From assembly GCF_949987515.2 (NCBI RefSeq), contig NC_082687.1, forward strand, positions 21,312,148-21,376,147: a stretch of DNA of 64,000 nucleotides, in the 5' to 3' direction. This document shows positions 49,436-61,345 of this stretch, one piece after another. How positions within the stretch are numbered: the stretch's first letter is position 1; each line of letters starts with the position of its first letter. Source of the DNA: Delphinus delphis (Eukaryota > Chordata > Mammalia > Artiodactyla > Delphinidae). The notes beneath the pieces were generated by a model. The model ran no database searches. It was not told the origin of the DNA and was given only the letters and a program-made list of their open reading frames with translations. Made by a program: the position numbers and the translations under genes.

Positions 49436-49984
49436 TCTTAAAATGGACTCAAGAAGAAAAAAACCCCCAGCAACAGTAAACCTGCAACCATCTGCAAGTA
49501 AAATATTCTCTCTACCCTCCCTAACCTCCTAACCTCCAAAGACCTTGGACCCAGACAGTCTGATAGGAATTAAAATAGATAATCCTAATATTATAGAAAT
49601 ATTTTGAAAAACTGAAGGAGTGGAAAAGCTACCCAAGTCATTTTATGAAGCTAGTATAAGTTTGCAATTACATCTAGAAAGGGAGAGCATAAGAAAAGAT
49701 AATCATAAAAACAACTGTATCTCACGTATAAACATAGGAAAATCCTACGTAAAATAAGAACAAAAATTGAATTTTACATATATATGATACATCATAATTA
49801 AATGGAATTTCCCCATAATGCAAGGATGTTTCAACATCATAAAATATATGAACGCAATCAGCATTGTCAGATTGAAAAAGCAAAGTCATTCCCAACAGGT
49901 GCAAAAAAATGTTGGGGATGAAATTAAACATTTAAGATTTTAAAAATCTTAGTAAATTATAAATAGAAGGGAATTCCCTTCATC

Positions 49985-51585
49985 TTATTTCTAGATTCAC
50001 TGTTTCCACTCTATCACCTAATATTTTCTCCTCAACCCAACGAAATCAGTCTATAACTATCACCATTTTCACCACCAAGTTTAATGGAAAATTATTATTT
50101 TGGTCTCTCAGCAGCTTTTGACACAAAGGATCTCTCCCTCCTTCTTGCAATACTCTCCTCCCTTGGCTGCAATGACCCTATGGTCCTGATTTTCCTCCTG
50201 GGTCAGTGGTCATCCATTCTCATTCTTACTCACTGGTGCCATCGTATCTTTCTGGTACGTACATTTTAAAGTTCCCTGGAGTTCAGCCCTCCATCCTCTT
50301 TGTTTTCCCTCCTCTCTTTACACTTGCCATCCTGATAATCTAATTCATTCCTGTGACTTTAAATACCATGTGTTCACTGATATGCCCAAAGGCATATCCA
50401 GCTCCAGCTCCCCGGTTGACATTCATTGTAACATAAGTATCTCAAACCTAACTTGTCCAAAGCAGAACTCTTGGTTTCCTTTTCTTTTGCCAACGCACAA
50501 CCTTTTCCTCTCCAGGGACTTCTTAACTCTGTAAAGGCACTTCATTTACTGTTGCTCAGGCCAGATATGTAGGGTCATCCTTGACTGCTCTCCTTCCATG
50601 TACCATACATCCAGCCTCTCATTACACCTTGCTGGTTTCATCTTCAAATAAATCCTTAATCCAAGCAGTTCTTACTATCTTCACAGCTATCAACACAGTG
50701 AAAGCCAGCATAATCTCTTACACAATTGATTGTAACTGTCTCTCAGCTTCCACCCTTATTCCCTGTAGTCACTTCTGCCAACAGCAGCCAGAGAGAACTT
50801 CTTAAAATGTAATCCCGTTCAACTTGTGTCCCTTCTTATGACTTCTCAAAGCCTCCTGTTGGTACTCAGGGTAAATTCCAGTCTTCTTGCCATCAGCTAC
50901 GTGGCCTGATGATGCTACTTCAGTGACTCATCTCCCACTGCTATTCTCCCTGTTTGTCTCCTTCTGGTTACACTGCTCTTCATCTGCTTCTTAGACATAC
51001 TAGGCTCCTGCCTAACTCGGGCATTTCTTTCATTGCCCACTGCATGGACTGCCTTTCTTCCAGATCATCACATGGCTTCTGATGCTCAGCCAGATTCCCT
51101 TCAGAGGGTTTCGCTACCTCAGCTTCTAGAATCTCAGTGGACAGCCTGCAGTGGATGGCCTCTTCCACCTTAGCTGAAGAAAGCCACCCTGTTCATGGTC
51201 ATACTACTTCCTGGGATAGCTGCATCTAACATCGGATCCTTGCAAGGTTGTAAAGGCGAAGTTCCCTTGCCCCTACTTATTCTACCCCTTGGATGGGGTC
51301 ATGGTAGCTTAGAGCCCCCTATTGAAATGGGCAAGCCTGTTGCTGGACCTGCACTGCAGCTCCGCTTCTCCCTCTGCCCACTCTTCTCTCCTTCCCCTCC
51401 CTTCCTAATACACGCTCTGGGTGCTGAATTCCACCTCAAAGCCTGCAACACACAGCCCAACTCACTTATTCAGTTCTCTGCTCATGTGTTAATTTCTCAG
51501 AGAGGCCTTCTCTGAATACCCTATCTAAAATAACCATTCCCCTATAACTCTTTATTTTTCTACATAGCATGTATCAATTCCTGAA

Positions 51586-51617
<32 letters not shown>

Positions 51618-51747
51618 CGTGCGTGTGTGTGTTTCCCTCTCTATCTTGTAAGCTCCATGAAGGACTTTGTCATATTCACCACTCTGTCCCCATCACTTAG
51701 AAAAGTTCCTGGCACAGAGTAAGCTCTGAATAAAAATGTGCTGAATG
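49985..51747 (+). mobile_element. Long L2 LINE inserted in the old L1
   Basis: Sense L2: 'ctctcagcagcttttgacac', 'tactctcctcccttggctgc', 'tagggtcatccttgactgct', 'aacttcttaaaatgtaatcc', and the end 'gttcctggcacagagtaagc' then 'gtgctgaatgaaag'. A GC-richer segment at about 51025-51400 departs from L2 and may be another insertion. Degenerate, not coding. Confidence 0.88.
51586..51632. repeat. (TG)n with (CG) interruption
   Basis: TG repeat, short CG run, then TG again, inside the L2. Confidence 0.9.
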
Positions 51748-52886
51748 AAAGTCTCCGTAAACCTGATGATAGACATCAAATAGAAAAAGCAATAGAAGCC
51801 ATTTTCTTAACTGTGCAATCTTAGAACTTTAAAGTAAGGAGAAAAACACGGATACCTGATACTACCCCACTCTTCAACAATAAGATGAAAATAATGATTA
51901 GAGGAACAAGAACTGGAAAGAAAGAGACAAAATTATCTTTATAGGTAAACTATATGATTGTCTCTCAAAGAAATACAAAAAAACGTGCTCAGACAATTGG
52001 TTACAACTAATAGGAGAATTTGGCTTACATTAGTAAGATCAAAGTACAGCTCTACGGCATTTCTATAAACAAGTAATAATTAATCTGAAAACATAATAAA
52101 TGAAAGAATTTATAAGAGTAATAAAAACTATAACTACTTAAGAATAAGTCTAATAAAAGTGTATAAGACTTTTTGAAAATTTTTTCAAAAAATTTATCGA
52201 TGAACACGCAAGAAGACTTGAAAAAATGGAGTGAAATGCTATGATCATGGATAAGAAGACTTAATAGATTAAGAAGAAGTCGACTGACTCTAAATTAATC
52301 TACAAGGTAAATACAACTCCAGTGAAAACCACACTGGAGTTTTTCACAGAACTTGACAAACTAATCCTAAAATTCATTTGGTAAAGGGCAAAAATTAGCC
52401 AATATTTTTTGAAACAGAAAAAATGGGTATAATTCTGACTTAATATCAGATGGGAATATTTAAGACAGTGTGACTTTAGAGCAAGGAGAAACAAATCAAT
52501 GACACAAAACATGAAAACATAGAAACTGGACTATGGAAAACTTGGGGTAAGACAGAGGTCACATCACAAATCAATATCGATATTAGTAAGTAGTGCTAAA
52601 ACAATTTGCATGGAAAAGAAATGAGCCCTACTTCACACCACACCAAAAAGTTCAGAAGGATTACAAAATCAAATGTGAAAAACAAAATTTTTAAAAGAAA
52701 ATATAATTTTAATCATAACAAATCAGTGTAGGGAAGAATTTATTAGATAAAATATGATATCCCAAACCATAAAGAAATAGTGATAAATGTGATGACATCA
52801 TAATCTTAAAATTCAGCATCAAGAGCAAGATCAACCACATGACAATAACAACCAAACCCCCAAACATGTAAAAAGATAAGCTACAG

Positions 52887-53097
52887 GGCTTCCCTGGTGG
52901 CGCAGTGGTTGAGAGTCCGCCTGCCGATACAGGGGACACGGGTTCGTGCCCCGGTCCGGGAAGATCCCACATGCTGTGGAGCGGCTGGGCCCGTGAGCCA
53001 TGGCCGCTGAGCCTGCGCGTCCGGAGCCTGTGCTCCGCAACGGGAGAGACCACAACAGTGAGAGGCCCTCATACCACAAAAAAAAAAAAAAAAAAAA
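52887..53097 (+). mobile_element. CHR SINE, plus orientation, perfect 16-bp TSD
   Basis: The duplication aaaagataagctacag lies at 52871-52886 and 53098-53113. The A tail is a pure run of over twenty A, consistent with a young insertion into old L1. Confidence 0.97.
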
Positions 53098-54114
53098 AAA
53101 AGATAAGCTACAGACTAGAAGACATTTTGCTATGTGTTGAACTCACAAAGGATTAGTAAGCCATACAATCCAATAGCCAAATGAACAAAAGATATAAATA
53201 GACAATTTATAGAAGGAAACTGAATGGTCAATAAGCATGCTAAGATGGTCAGACTTACTAATAATCAGGGAAGTAAAAATAAAAATGAGATACCACTTCA
53301 TACCTATTGGATTGGAAAGACTAAAAAGCCTGACTCTAACAGGGACTTTGGTGTGCTAACGCTGGGGATACAAATTGGTAGAACAACTTTGGAGGACAAT
53401 TCAAATAGCAAAATTAAGATGCTTATACTTTTTACCATCCAGTTATTCCATTTCTAGGAAGTATTCTCTACTCAAGATAAACTCTTACACAAGGAGTAGA
53501 ATATTCACAGCTGTGTAATTTGTAGTAGCAAAATATTAGAAATTACCTAAATGCCCTTCAATGTAGAGGAATGACTGTATGAATTGTCAAATACAGTCAT
53601 ATAGTGAAATACTGTGCAGCTGTGAAAATGAATGACCTAAAGCTATGTTTCCATGTGAATAAAAGTTAAAAAAAAAATAATGCTGAAAAAAGTAAGTTGG
53701 AGAATATATAGAGTATAATAATATTTATTTACAGTTTAAAAACAAAAATACAATGCTATCTGTTGTTTATGGATATATTACGCACTTACAGATACAATCC
53801 ATATAAAACCATTCATGGGAATGCTACACAACAATTTCCCTTTAGGGAAGGAATGGAGCGAATATGACTGGGAAGGGGTACACAGGAGGCTTTAGTGACA
53901 TGTATGTTGTTTTATTTCTTTTAAAAAAAGATTTGACCTAACTATGACAAATTGCTGGGATTTGTTAAAACTCAGTGCTAGGCATAGAAGTGTTTATTAG
54001 ATTAATATTTGCACTGCATGTAGGTTTGAAATATTTTATCTAAAATATTTAAAATTTAAGGTATTTTATTTTAAAATCAAGAAAAATTATCAAAATATCC
54101 AGTTTCTTCAAAAT

Positions 54115-54545
54115 CACCTAAATGCCCATGAATAGGAAACTAGTTAAACAAATGTTAGTACATAATGAATTACTATGCAAATATTTTAAATGATGCTTTA
54201 TATTTATACAATAGGGAAAGATATTGAAACATTCTGCTGAATGAAAAAGGTTATAAAATATTATACACAGTATATATTTATATATACTATATATTTTATT
54301 ATATATATATAATATATACTATATATTTATATATATATAAGGTTATAAAATATTATACACAGTATATATATATATATACAGTATATATGGACATAATGTC
54401 CATATATATATCAGAAATGTTAAATAAAAATTTCTAAATGATTGTCTCGGGTTATATCTAGAGAGTAGATGCTTTTTGCTGTTGTTCTCTATTCCTTAAT
54501 GCTCATGTGTATTTTTATAAACATAATAAAACTACTGAAATAGTT
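54115..54545 (+). mobile_element. Ancient L1 3' end with internal 92-bp duplication
   Basis: 'ctaaatgcccatgaatagga' and 'gaattactatgcaaatattt' fit old L1 3' sequence. The string ggttataaaatattatacac occurs at 54249 and again at 54341, and the TA-rich DNA between them is repeated. Confidence 0.7.
54266..54417. repeat. (TA)n-rich tract
   Basis: Interrupted TA repeats with self-complementary stretches, likely to form cruciforms or hairpins. Confidence 0.85.
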
Positions 54546-54604
54546 CTTCAGAAGTCACCTACCATAGAACTGTAAATTATAATAGAAAAGAATGACAGGA
54601 AAGT

Positions 54605-54725
54605 GGCAGGGCCCAGTGGGAAAACGTTTGGGAGCCAGCAGACCTGGGTTCTAGGCCCAGCTCTGCCCTTACTTGCTGTGTGAACCCAGACAAGTTCTTC
54701 TCCCTCTCTGGGCTTCAGGAGCCTC
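54605..54725 (+). mobile_element. MIR SINE, 5' half
   Basis: 'cagacctgggttctaggccc' followed by 'cttgctgtgtgaacccagac' and 'ctctctgggcttcaggagcc'. Confidence 0.85.
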
Positions 54726-54824
54726 ATAAACAAGTTAAGGAGGCTAAAATGAAAAAGAAATGCCCATTTTCACTTAATTAAATTTTCACTGATTTTTTTT
54801 TCAATTTATAATATTGAGTGCTGG

Positions 54825-55345
54825 CAAGGCTGCAAGTAAATTTCACCCTCAATTTCTGACGTTACCTGTGTGAATCAGTATCACATTTTCTGAAAAGTAA
54901 TTTGGTAATATGGAATGAGACAATAGGGAATTATTCCAAGGAAATAATCAACCATGCACACAAGAATGAACAAGCAAGGATGTTTTAGTTAACAACACTA
55001 CTTAGAGCATTAACGAACTGGAAACGACATAGTTGTCCAACAACAGGGGATGGCTCAATAGATGACAGCACAAACAGGAAAATACTATGTTGCCAATCAA
55101 AAGCATATTTTTGAGGAATACCTAATAAGATGAAATATGCCCACAAATAAAAGATATACTTCAAATTTTGTCGTATATATATTTTAAACGACCAGGAAGA
55201 AACACATCAAAATTTACCAGTGTTTATCTCTAAAGGTTAGATGATCAGTGACTTTTACTTTTTAATCTGTTTCTGTATTTTCTAAATCATATAACAAACA
55301 GAAATTTTCTGAGCTGAAAAAGCTACTTTTTAATAAAGAAAATAA
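54825..55345 (+). mobile_element. Ancient L1 (L1M type) 3' end
   Basis: 'gtgctggcaaggctgcaagt', 'ttattccaaggaaataatca' and 'gttgtccaacaacaggggat' follow the tail of old L1s. Confidence 0.78.
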
Positions 55346-55349
55346 CCCT

Positions 55350-58300
55350 CATCTCTGTCCCTTCCTGTCTCAGCACTTCATCTCCCTCTCCAGTCCAACT
55401 GGCACTAGACCACAGAGGACACAGAGATCCCTGGGTTACAATCCACTGCAGGGAATTACAAGTCACCATTATAAATTGCCCCCTTGTCCAGACTCTCTCG
55501 TCAAAAATGTAAGCAGGATTAGATGCCTGTGCAGGTCAACAAATGAGAAAAGTTAGTGAAGGTTCAACATTTTATTCCCCAATCTTGCCCAAGTATATAA
55601 ATATTCCTTAGTATCTATTGCTCCTGGTTTAATAGCCATTCCGTCGCCCTGAACTGGTTTGTGACGTGACCTGATACCATTTGTTGCCCCAGGGGAAGTG
55701 TTAAACTATGAGAAAAGAGGGGTGGATTAAACGAGGAAGAAAAACTATCTCTACATCATAAAACATACATGCTATTTCTCATTTATTCCTGTTCAGTTGA
55801 AGCAACATACCTAATGTGTTACTAACATTTCTGGTAATATAGTATCATTGCTCCCTTTAATAATGTGGAAGTGTCTGTAACTCTCATTTGGACTTGGTGA
55901 ATTACTGTTTTATTTAATGAAAAAAAAAGATAAATTGTACTTGATTTGTATTTATTAATTTCTATGAATTTGGTATATGACATTTATGAAAGCTGAGGCA
56001 CATAATTTCTCCTTTCTTTAATTTAAAGCTGGGGAACCGTTTAAATATAATTTTAAATGGTGCATAAAATGCTTCCTGACATGTTTGTCTTCTGAATTTC
56101 CAACACCCTTATTTGCCATTTCTATATGATGAACAAACATTTTCTCAAATTGTGGTGAAAGAAAAATGTTACCTGTTTAGTATTCCTTTATTAAATCTGA
56201 GCTCTTGTATTTTGAGTTTTCTTGAGGTTGATAAGATGAGTTGCAATTGCAATCTGGTTCATGCTTAACTCAATTTGATAGGTAAGGCTTTGCAGGTGTA
56301 GCAATCATCAATCTGGTGCAAAACCTCAGAACAAAATCTAAAAATAGATGTCATTTTGATAGTCTTTTGGGGTGCTAGGAGAAGTAAGTAATAGACAAAG
56401 TACATTTCTTAAAGAAAATTATTATTTCTCTAATTATTTCCTAAGCATAAAATAGCTTTTCCAACAAAAGAGGTATTTTTCTTCATATTTAATTTCTTTA
56501 AAATGATTCTATTTTTCCTATTCTGTATTTTGGTCAAGTTAATTTGTAACTCCTCTGAAAAGCTATATAGGTATTGTTCAGATAGGGTTCACTTATTCTA
56601 AAATTTCCATTTTTGAATTTTTAAATACATGCAAGCTTTACATAGTATTTTTTTTCTTCTAGTAGAAGAAATTTTTTTTTTCTTCTTTCTAGTAGAATAA
56701 GAATCAAGTATTTATTTGGCCTTATTTTTAATCAGAACATACTTGAAAAGAAAAATCACTGACTCTTTTATGAGAAATCAGTGAATAAAAAAATGGAAAG
56801 GCTCAAAGTACTGCTGTTCTACTGACTTCTGTCATTAAAACAGATGTTCTCTATAACCTTGACCAAACCACTCCATCCTCTAATCAGAAAGGAGCAGACT
56901 TGTTTGTGGATTTATGATAGATGTCTGTGCCAGAGCTGGGAAGACTGTCTAGGACTGTGGGCTCTTTATAGACTGGTTTTTGTGCTGAAATTTGGCTTGT
57001 AATTCTTATTTTAATTCGTCTTATATACTTTCACCCAAACATGGTTTGCTTTATTTTTTAAAAAAAAGATCTTATTAACTGGATAGCTCAGATGTATTCA
57101 TCGCAATTATGAGTCGCTATGGCTTTAAATATATGAATGACTTGCTGATGTCAGCAGCTAAAAACTAATGCTGCTGATATCAGCTGACAGGACACTAATT
57201 ACTAGTTATGTGGCTATTGCCTGCTCAAGGAGCTATTCAGTGAGTTATGATTTAGAAAAGCTGGAGAGCACAGGGCTGATTTGTGCAGAGATATCTCATA
57301 GGAAAATACAACCGAAGTTCTCAGATGGATCCTCATGACAGAGATCTATCTAATTAGGAAGCGTCTATTTTAATACAGAACCACAGAGAAAGCCCAGCTG
57401 TAAAAGAAGAATTTACAGGAAGACACAGAGCCATCACTGGTCCAGCTGACAGCACATGCAATCTAAGCACGTTTCTCAGCGTTTAATCAATAGTGGCTCT
57501 AGGACAATTACTCGCTCACAGACGATCCATCTCGTCATCTCGAGAGGGAGGGTCTTCACAGGTGATCTGGATGGAGAGCTCCCGTTCAACCCCGCTTGTC
57601 TTACCTTCAGAACTGAGGCCTGTCCAGGAGCTAGACACTCACTAAATTATCACTGAGAAGGTGAGGCATGACAATGGGGAGAGTGCAGACTTCTAGTTCC
57701 ATAGAAGGATTAGGTTGGTCAATTCTGCAGAGAGACCCTAATGTTTCTGAGGACAAGAACTTGTTGCTGAATTCATATTCTATGTGTGCTCAATAAAGAC
57801 TGATGGACTGACCATAGAGAGATCTTTGGGTAAAAGAAAAGCAAAAACAATAACTATAGCTTTCCTCTGAGGCTAAAAAAAAACAACAAAAAATCTGGTC
57901 TTATTTGCCAAATATGAGAGGACACGAAACCTTCAGAGATCTGTCTTTCTCTGTGGAGTTCTTCAGGCTACGTCCATGCAACAGCTTAAGACCATGTTTG
58001 CGGGAGTGAAGCCAGGCACAGAGATGCAGGCATTGGCCTTTACACCCTAGCCGGCTTCCGTCTTCTCTCGCCTCTCTGTCTGTGTTGTCAGTTGTCTTCG
58101 GAGAGTTTTACAAACATCTGCTGAGCAGGCTGTTAATGAGTCATGCCCGCTCCCTGTCTTAACTTTGGCACGGCCTCAGTCTCTACGAAGGGAGACAGGA
58201 CAGAGGAGGAAAAACTGTTTTGAAAACACTTGCTTATGTTGATACATGTTTTATCGTTGCTGATCTATCCATGGAATAGGGAGTAGGAAATCATCAGAGG

Positions 58301-58530
58301 TTATTCCAGAAAGATCAACAAATTGATTCCACATATGCTAGAGTCTTTAATCCAGAATATGAAACCCTGGCCTGGGCCACAGTGTAGGATGGAAGCAGGA
58401 AGGCTGTGAGGCCAAAGAGAACAGTGAGTATTCAGCATCCAGCTTACCAGCTGAGCAGGTAAGCAAGTTATACACCATCCTGTGCTTCAGATTATCATCA
58501 GTGAAGTAACTCCTTATATCCTACGGCTGC
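55350..58530. other. Repeat-poor AT-rich intergenic stretch
   Basis: No transposon that I can name and no gene in over 3 kb. It contains the palindrome TTGCAATTGCAA (56241-56252) and a pair of MARE-like sites (57143-57185). It may hold distal regulatory elements. Confidence 0.5.
57143..57185. promoter_or_regulatory. Pair of MARE-like palindromes
   Basis: tgctgatgtcagca (57143-57156) differs by one base from the C-type Maf recognition element TGCTGACGTCAGCA. tgctgatatcagct (57172-57185) is a second near-palindrome of the same form. Their centres are 29 bp apart. Such sites bind large and small Maf/CNC bZIP dimers in other loci; function here is inferred only. Confidence 0.4.
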
Positions 58531-58539
58531 AGAGGGGAT

Positions 58540-58612
58540 GAAATAAGATCATGCCTATAACAACCTTAATATGATGCCAGGCACTGTAGGCATTCTGTCA
58601 CCAATACTTGCC
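58540..58612 (+). mobile_element. MIR fragment
   Basis: 'aggggatgaaataagatcat' followed by 'gatgccaggcactgtaggc'. Confidence 0.55.
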
Positions 58613-58619
58613 TTTGTCC

Positions 58620-59600
58620 TTTGTTTTATTTGGGGTTCCCCCCACAGCAGACCCTGAGACGAGGTGTCCAGGGCATGGATGCTCCAGAGCAGTGGCGAAG
58701 TGAGACAGGGACCAGGGAGCAGCCAACAGGATATGTTATTAAGATGGATACCCGTGTGGGTGACTGGAACTTAATCCCACAGAGAAACAGTGCAACACAG
58801 AACCTCAGTGTACCCCGCCGGAGGGAGGAGAGTGCTGGGGTATTTATACACCTAGGCCCAAGACTCATTGGCTGAAAACTACTGGGAGGGAAGTAGATTA
58901 TATGCCAGGCAATTCCAGTTTGCTCTGTGCCTTCTGCTGTTCTGGGGGGAAAGCTCTCAGCACAGACATGCAATTCTGGAAGCTGGATATCAGCTGAAGC
59001 ACTCTGAAATTTCTTAGGGATGCGGGTGAGGCAATGACAGACCCAGTGGGGGAATACCTAGACATCTAAGACACAGTAGTTTCCATCAAGAAGCCACCAA
59101 TCAAATAAGGAAGATAGGACTGTTGAAACGTCAAAGGAAAAGGTTTGTGATGCCAAGATGTCTGTAGATCGCAGGTGATATCAGCACCTGGATCTCCCCA
59201 GGGCAGCACTCACTACATCGGGTCCCCTGGCTCTTAGCCCAGCATTTGATCTGTCAGCATCCAGAGAGTGCATTCAGACGAGCTATCAGACTCACGTTAA
59301 CCAAGACCCACAGAGTCTGAGCAAAAAACTCGAATGCCATGTGTAGATCTGCATTTTCTCTCTGTAGGCTGAGCTCCATGAAAGACCACATTATAATCTT
59401 AAAGTGGATTTTAAAATGGAGATTCAGAAAAATGGATGCTGTTAGGAATGGCTCCTTAATTGAGATAGTCGGAGGAACTCTTCTCCACCAAAGGGATGGC
59501 TTTGCCCATAGGGATAGAGGCAAACAGTCTATCCTCAAGTCCCCAGCTGGCTCTGCCAAGGATGGACCCTAGCTCTCCTATTTGCGGCTTCCAGACAAAC
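58620..59600. other. Intergenic sequence, partly an unnamed old repeat
   Basis: The block at 58620-59060 resembles a decayed LTR by its mixed composition, but no family is recognised. No gene is present. Confidence 0.4.
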
Positions 59601-59604
59601 AAGG

Positions 59605-59850
59605 TACACCGTGGTTAAGAGCAAAGAGTCTGGAGTCAGGACCTGGTTCAAATCGTGTACTACTGTTGTATTAGCTGGGTGACCCTGGCAGCTACTTCAA
59701 CTCTCTGTGCCTCGGGTTTCTCATCTGTAACAATACCTATTTTATAGAGTTGTGAGGATGATATGTAATACATCTAATATAATACATATAAAGAGTCCAG
59801 AATAGTTTTTGATACCAAGTGAAGCGTTAGTTATCACGACAGCTGCTATT
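59605..59850 (+). mobile_element. MIR SINE, nearly full length
   Basis: 'gtggttaagagcaaagagtc', 'cagctacttcaactctctgt', 'gtttctcatctgtaacaata' and 'agagttgtgaggatgatatg' appear in the MIR order. Confidence 0.9.
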
Positions 59851-60406
59851 GAGACCACCCCTCTCCCCCAACCTTTAAGCTGACGCAGTCTTTCTTTAGG
59901 TATAGTAATAGCTTTCAGCAAGTTTGACTCTCTTCTTAGAACCGGTTTATCTCACTAAGGTGTCCTTGCTTATTGTCCTAAAAGGTCTGTCATTTGTGGG
60001 TTGGGGAGGGGGATGGCTTTGTTTTCCTCCCATTTTCCTTGCTATGCATATAAATACAGAAACAACTCAATTGCAGCACAACTTGGGCAGAGCTCAGGAG
60101 ACCGTCACAAAGCGCACCGAGGTTCAGAGGCCAGAGGGCTCCCTGAGGTATGGGACAGGAGCGGCGCAACCGCATCGGGCTGATGGCTGAACAAGCAGCG
60201 AGTCTAGAATTTTAGGTTAGGACAGTGTTTTCAAATGTTGCACAATGGAGAACATCTTTAAGTATTTGGCCCTGGAATGCGCTCTGGGATCCTGCCAAGC
60301 GTGTCTCTCTTACAACTTGGGGCCAAAGCAACAAATCAAAGCCACTGTCAGATTTAGCCCTGATAAGTGAAGTATGTTCCTTGATGGAACCAAAGATTTC
60401 AAACCA

Positions 60407-61152
60407 TCCAGGAGAACAACAGGACTCCTTGAAAAGGGAATGGAAGGCCTCAGTAAAGAATGCATGCAAGTCAAGCAAGTCAGACAGAGAAAGACAAGTA
60501 GTGCATGAGATCACTTATCTGTGGAATCTAAAAAACACCATACAAATGAACTTATTTACAAAACAGAAATAGACTCACAGTCATAGAAAACAAACTCCTG
60601 GTTACCAAAAGGGAAAGGGAGGGGGAGAAATTAGGAGTTTGGGACTAACCCTTACACATTACTGTATATAAAATAAACAACAAGGACCTACTGTACAGTA
60701 CAGTGAGCTATACTCAATATCTTGTAATAACCTATATGAGAAAAGAATCTAACAAAGAATGAATACATGTATATGTATAACTGAATCACTTTGCTGTACA
60801 CCTGAATCTAACACAACACTGTAAGTCAACTATACTGCAATAAAATTAAAATATTTAAAAAAAAATAACCTATAATGGAAAAGAATCTGGAAAATATATA
60901 TGTGTATATATGTGTATAACTGAATCACTTTGCTGTACACTTGAAACTAACACAACATTGTAAATTAATTACACTTAAATTTAAAAAAAGAATGCATGCA
61001 TTGAAAGAACTGTTAGAAAACCTATCAGCTACAAGTGTGTTGGAAAAGATGCTGGACTTACAGGCCCTGCGCAGTCCAGGAGAAGAAAAGGATTCCTTGA
61101 AAAGTGAATTGAAAGTATCACTGCAGAATGTGGACATTGAAAGAACTGTAAG
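60407..61152. repeat. Two diverged copies of a 136-bp unit, split by an L1
   Basis: Copy 1 (60407-60468, continuing at 61001-61016) and copy 2 (61075-61152) share 'ccttgaaaag' and 'attgaaagaactgt' with only scattered differences over about 78 bases. Removing the L1 and one TSD puts them about 136 bp apart. Origin is unknown to me. Confidence 0.65.
60469..60986 (+). mobile_element. 5'-truncated L1 3' end, perfect 14-bp TSD, duplicated tail
   Basis: The duplication aaagaatgcatgca lies at 60455-60468 and 60987-61000. The terminal part of the L1 3' UTR (beginning 'ataacctata', with 'ctgaatcactttgctgtaca') appears twice in tandem, at about 60726-60850 and 60866-60980, inside the single TSD pair. 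Confidence 0.94.
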
Positions 61153-61184
61153 GGAACAGAGCAGGAGCAAGTGTGTAGAGAGGA

Positions 61185-61345
61185 TATTAGACTCAGAGTG
61201 AGAAGCTCAGGTTCTATTTCAAATGGGTCGCTAATTGGCTGTGAGACTTTGGGAAGGTCATTCAGCCTTTCTGGACTTTCTCTAACAAATGAAAGGTTTG
61301 GTTAGTTGTTCTGTAAGATGCATTCCAAGTCTAACACTACTCTGT
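61185..61345 (+). mobile_element. MIR-like SINE
   Basis: 'ttggctgtgagactttggga' followed by 'aggtcattcagcctttctgg' fits MIR or its MIR-like relatives. The 3' part differs from standard MIR. Confidence 0.65.

Larger units (their letters stand above)
47230..53940 (+). mobile_element. Old L1 (L1M type), sense, fragmented by later insertions
   Basis: Pieces in consistent order and orientation: 47230-48159, 48760-48950, 49440-49984, 51750-52886 and 53114-53940. They follow ORF2 from the 5' half through the reverse transcriptase part ('gtcattttatgaagctagta', then 'aatagaagggaattcc', then 'cctgatgatagacatc') to the end ('ataaaaatgagataccactt') and the 3' UTR. Interruptions are a CHR SINE, two unnamed repeats, an L2 and a second CHR SINE. 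Confidence 0.88.
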
